Below, piece after piece: positions 22,296 to 24,579 of a stretch of 24,579 nucleotides of DNA. How positions within the stretch are numbered: the stretch's first letter is position 1; each line of letters begins with the position of its first letter. Under the pieces are notes generated by a model. It worked only from the letters and a program-made list of their open reading frames with translations, searched no databases and was not told the DNA's origin. The stretch lies in contig CAZFPA010000027.1 in NCBI GenBank assembly GCA_964520975.1, positions 1-24,579 of the forward strand. Direction: 5' to 3'. Source of the stretch: CAZFPA01 sp964520975. Lineage in GTDB: Bacteria > Bacillota > Negativicutes > Selenomonadales > Selenomonadaceae. A program made the position numbers and the translations under genes.

Positions 22296-22343
22296 CTGCC
22301 TCTATACCTTCTGCCATCTGCTATGTAACATAGCAGCTCCCCA
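22262..22343 (-). ncRNA. Candidate small structured RNA
   Basis: No gene lies between 22057 and 22654. Here a promoter-like pair on the minus strand (22350-22378) would start a transcript near 22343. It holds the perfect 19-bp palindrome CTGCTATGTAACATAGCAG (22318-22336) and ends at a perfect 13-bp stem between 22262-22274 and 22283-22295, with TTTTG as its 3' side. The T run is short, so termination is uncertain. On the plus strand AGTCAG near 22238 could also pair with CTGACT-like sequence near 22345 and close the whole region. I do not recognise an RNA family. Confidence 0.4.
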
Positions 22344-22349
22344 CTGACT

Positions 22350-22378
22350 ATAATACACTATTTTTTCTTAAATGGCAA
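22350..22378 (-). promoter_or_regulatory. Candidate promoter for the small RNA
   Basis: On the minus strand TTGCCA (22373-22378) is spaced 17 nt from TATTAT (22350-22355), each one or two bases from consensus. No coding region follows directly. Confidence 0.45.
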
Positions 22379-22654
22379 GAGATAGGCTCTCTATTCTTTA
22401 TGTCGTTATTTTAAAATGAGGGGTTGTCAATAGCCGGGGCTTTCTCCGGCTATCAACATGATTTATTTTAAGATGCTTTGCCCTGCTTGTCAATAGAATT
22501 TCATCAAAAATTTATCTTTTCATAAATAAAAAGTATAATTAATAAAAACTCTGACAGAATATAAAAACATGGAGGGAATTTCAATAGAAAACGCGAATTT
22601 ATACCATTACGAAAAGAAAAGGTCTACTGAGAATCTGCACCAGGGGGGATTATC
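22379..22654. other. AT-rich gene-free stretch before the threonine-synthase-like gene
   Basis: I see no gene here. A perfect 8-bp hairpin ATAGCCGG/CCGGCTAT lies at 22430-22453, without a T run. A TATAAT at 22534-22539 is the likely -10 box for the next gene, but the matching -35 (TTTATC, 22511-22516) is weak. The leader then runs about 110 nt to the ATG at 22655. Confidence 0.5.
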
Positions 22655-23650
22655 ATGCACTTCTATTGTGAGAAATGTAAAAAACAATATCCGATGAATA
22701 CTACGGAATACAGATGCAAATGTGGCGGTCTGTTCCGGCTCTTCAAGGAAGCGGATGCCGAGCATGCCGAGGAAATCTCCATTGGTGCATCGCCGACGAA
22801 TCTTTTCCAGATTGAAGTACAGGGGATGGACTTTTATCTCAAGATGGAGAATCTCCAGCCTACCGGCTCCTTTAAGGACCGCGGGGCGCGTACGATGGTG
22901 AGTGAGCTGCGGCGGCTCGGTATCAAGAAAATCGCGCTCGATTCCTCGGGCAATGCCGGGGCTTCTATTGCCGCGTATGCAGCGGCGGCCGGGATAGAGT
23001 GCACGGTCTATGTGCCGGAGGATATTTCCTCGGGCAAGCTCGAGCAGATCGCCCAGTATGGTGCGCAGATCGTGAAGGTTCCGGGCGGGCGCATGGAAGC
23101 CTGTGCGGCGGTCAAGCAGAATCTCGGGGATGCCTACTATGCTTCGCATGTCTACAATCCGCTGTTCTTTGAGGGCATGAAGTCTATGGCTCAGGAAATC
23201 TATGAACAGCTTGGCAATACGGTGCCGGACTATATCTTTTTGCCGGTGGGCAACGGGACCATGCTGTTGGGACTCTACTATGGCTTTGCTGAAATCGGTC
23301 GCCTGCCGCATCTCGTGCCTGTACAGAGCAAGAGCTGTGCGCCGCTGTATGAGGCGTTCCATCAGCTGCCGGCCATGCGCAAGACAAAGACCATTGCGGA
23401 ATCCATCCGCATTGAGTCGCCAAAGCGTCTTGAGGATATGATCCAGGCCGTACGGAACAGCCAGGGCGATGTGCTTGCGGTCGATGATGCGGAGATCGTT
23501 CAGGCCGCGCAGTACCTGGGGCATCATGGAATTTATGCCGAGCTCACCTCCGCAGCGGCACTGGCCGGTGCGCTGCGCGTATTCCGCCATGGCAAGCCGG
23601 ATAATTACAAGGTCATACTGCCGCTCACCGGGGCTGGCTTCAAGGTCTGA
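22655..23650 (+). CDS. Threonine synthase-like PLP-dependent enzyme
   Basis: The 331-aa product belongs to fold type II PLP enzymes. An N-terminal zinc-ribbon-like motif has Cys 5, 8, 21 and 23, as in threonine-synthase-like proteins. The PLP lysine is K74 in PTGSFKDRGA. SSGNAGASIAAYAA binds substrate or cofactor, and PVGNGT near residue 197 is the phosphate-binding loop. It is shorter than typical Bacillus ThrC (about 350 aa), and SSGNAG differs from the usual TGNTSA. So threonine synthase is the closest name, but another beta-replacing or beta-eliminating reaction is possible. The ATG at 22655 follows AGGGGGG. No other threonine genes are near. A TSUP permease follows after 38 nt. Confidence 0.82.
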   Translation: MHFYCEKCKKQYPMNTTEYRCKCGGLFRLFKEADAEHAEEISIGASPTNLFQIEVQGMDFYLKMENLQPTGSFKDRGARTMVSELRRLGIKKIALDSSGNAGASIAAYAAAAGIECTVYVPEDISSGKLEQIAQYGAQIVKVPGGRMEACAAVKQNLGDAYYASHVYNPLFFEGMKSMAQEIYEQLGNTVPDYIFLPVGNGTMLLGLYYGFAEIGRLPHLVPVQSKSCAPLYEAFHQLPAMRKTKTIAESIRIESPKRLEDMIQAVRNSQGDVLAVDDAEIVQAAQYLGHHGIYAELTSAAALAGALRVFRHGKPDNYKVILPLTGAGFKV

Positions 23651-23688
23651 CAGGCAGATTAAATGTATTTGGATGGAGCGATATTCCT

Positions 23689-24444
23689 TTGACAATAGAA
23701 ACATTGTTCTTTTTAATCAGTATGGGCTTTCTGGCGGCGTTCATCGATGCGGTGGTCGGCGGCGGTGGACTGATTTCGATTCCGGCGCTGCTTTGGACGG
23801 GGATACCGCCTATCACAGCGCTTGGGACGAACAAGCTGGCTTCGACGATGGGAGCGATTGCGAGCTTTACGGCCTTTGTCCGGTCGGGGCGGGTTGATCT
23901 GAAACTCGTGCGTATTCTCTGCCCGTTGTCTTTTGTGGGTTCCTTGCTTGGTGTGATGGTAGTACAGCAGATACCAGCGGATTTTTTGCGGCCGCTGGTT
24001 CTTTTCATGTTGATTCTGGTAGCAATTTATAGTATCTGTAAAAAGGACTGGGGGCGGGAAAAGGTCTATACAGGACTTACCCGGCGCCGGCTTTTTTTGA
24101 GTGGAATCGTTGCGGCGGCCTTTGGTTTCTATGATGGTTTTTTCGGTCCTGGCACGGGTTCCTTCCTCATCTTTGCTTTTCTGTGCCTGGGCTTTGATTT
24201 CCTCGGTGCGGCAGCCAATGCCAAGGCTCTGAATTTCGCGAGCAACATTGCGGCCGCTATGCTGTTTTCGGTCTTGGGCATTGTGGATTTTTCCTATGCA
24301 GTGCCGATGGGGCTCGCGATGATAGCGGGTGCCTGGTGCGGCGCCCGTATGGCACTAACGCATGGAACGGGCTATGTAAGGCCGCTGTTCATCGGCATGA
24401 CCATGCTGCTCATCGGCAAGCAGGTATTTGATCTTTTAAAATAA
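23689..24444 (+). CDS. TSUP (TauE/SafE) family membrane permease
   Basis: TSUP proteins move sulfite, sulfoacetate or related small anions across the membrane. The 251-aa product has about eight hydrophobic segments and the two repeated family motifs: AFIDAVVGGGGLISIP near residue 17 followed by LGTNKLAST, and FYDGFFGPGTGSFLIF near residue 145 followed by NAKALNFASN. The start is a TTG at 23689 with GGAG about 10 nt upstream; no ATG fits before the first segment except residue 12, which would cut into it. It lies 38 nt after the threonine-synthase-like gene and is probably cotranscribed. The transported compound cannot be told from sequence. Confidence 0.87.
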   Translation: MTIETLFFLISMGFLAAFIDAVVGGGGLISIPALLWTGIPPITALGTNKLASTMGAIASFTAFVRSGRVDLKLVRILCPLSFVGSLLGVMVVQQIPADFLRPLVLFMLILVAIYSICKKDWGREKVYTGLTRRRLFLSGIVAAAFGFYDGFFGPGTGSFLIFAFLCLGFDFLGAAANAKALNFASNIAAAMLFSVLGIVDFSYAVPMGLAMIAGAWCGARMALTHGTGYVRPLFIGMTMLLIGKQVFDLLK

Positions 24445-24579
24445 ATTTTAAATATAAAAAAATAAAAATTAGTAATCTTACAAAAAGACTTTTGGGCAAA
24501 AAGTCGATATTTATATCCGGGCAATAAAAAATAGTTTACTCTATCCATGATTTAGATTAGAATAGAAGGCAATACAGCG
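24445..24579. other. AT-rich intergenic end of window
   Basis: I see no gene. A weak hairpin GACTTTT/AAAAGTC lies at 24487-24505, with no clean T run after it, so it is at best a poor terminator for the permease gene. The rest is AT-rich. Confidence 0.5.

Noticed and set aside
22425..22453. TTGACA on the minus strand at 22425-22430 as a promoter
   Set aside because: No -10 element lies at 16-18 nt from it; the sequence is part of the flank of a hairpin.
22569..22697. Short open frame starting with ATG at 22569
   Set aside because: It has no ribosome site of its own, resembles no known peptide and overlaps the start of the threonine-synthase-like gene in another frame.
22607..23704. 365-codon minus-strand open frame across the threonine-synthase-like gene
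   Set aside because: Antisense shadow; the plus strand has the zinc-ribbon cysteines, PLP lysine and a good ribosome site.
24487..24505. Terminator for the TSUP gene
   Set aside because: The stem is short and AT-rich and no clean T run follows, so I note it only as a weak hairpin.
1..24579. CRISPR array, tRNA, rRNA or insertion sequence with transposase
   Set aside because: I looked for regularly spaced direct repeats, tRNA-like cloverleafs, rRNA sequence and transposase motifs and saw none.

Overview
The window spans the chromosomal replication origin of a bacterium that I place in the Bacillota, most likely class Negativicutes (Selenomonas/Mitsuokella-like). The basis is the gene order rpmH-oriC-dnaA-oriC-dnaN-yaaA-recF-DUF721-remB-gyrB, the divergent rpmH-rnpA-yidD-yidC-jag-mnmE-mnmG-rsmG block, a TTATCCACA-type DnaA box set with a Bacillus-like unwinding element, and fairly GC-rich codons. 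The phylum is well supported by gene order; the class is inference from sequence impression, not from a search.

Left arm (1-8.6 kb). The window opens inside the 3' half of a ZTP-type riboswitch and its terminator, followed by a stand-alone AICAR formyltransferase (purH-like). A bidirectional terminator and a cluster of five DnaA-box-like sites fill the gap to a convergent gene for a small secreted protein. That gene follows rsmG, mnmG and mnmE (tRNA U34 and 16S rRNA modification), all on the minus strand. Upstream of them, also on the minus strand, lies jag-yidC-yidD-rnpA-rpmH (RNA binding, membrane insertion, RNase P protein, ribosomal protein L34), driven by a consensus promoter at 8565-8593, with one internal terminator after rpmH and one after jag.

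Origin (8.6-10.8 kb). DnaA boxes lie on both sides of dnaA. The dnaA-dnaN gap ends with two abutting boxes, a short GC block, a DnaA-trio-like run and an AT-rich stretch, which is the likely unwinding site. Right arm (10.8-16.7 kb): dnaN, then yaaA, recF, a DciA-like helicase-loader protein with a zinc ribbon, remB and gyrB, all on the plus strand.

Accessory part (16.7-24.6 kb). A lactaldehyde reductase-like alcohol dehydrogenase (fucO) has a 166-bp palindromic repeat in its leader. Next come a PucR-family regulator, a yybP-ykoY (manganese) riboswitch in front of terC and htpX, a minus-strand guanylate-kinase-like gene, a roughly 0.6-kb gene-free region with strong hairpins and a possible small RNA, a threonine-synthase-like PLP enzyme with an N-terminal zinc ribbon, and a TSUP-family permease.

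Most of the window is conserved housekeeping DNA. The observations most worth following are the second DnaA-box cluster about 7.8 kb from dnaA, the interrupted DnaA-trio run, the palindromic element in the fucO leader, the possible small RNA near 22.3 kb and the zinc-ribbon DciA-like protein. I did not find a clear new multi-gene system such as a defence island, biosynthetic cluster, CRISPR array or prophage.
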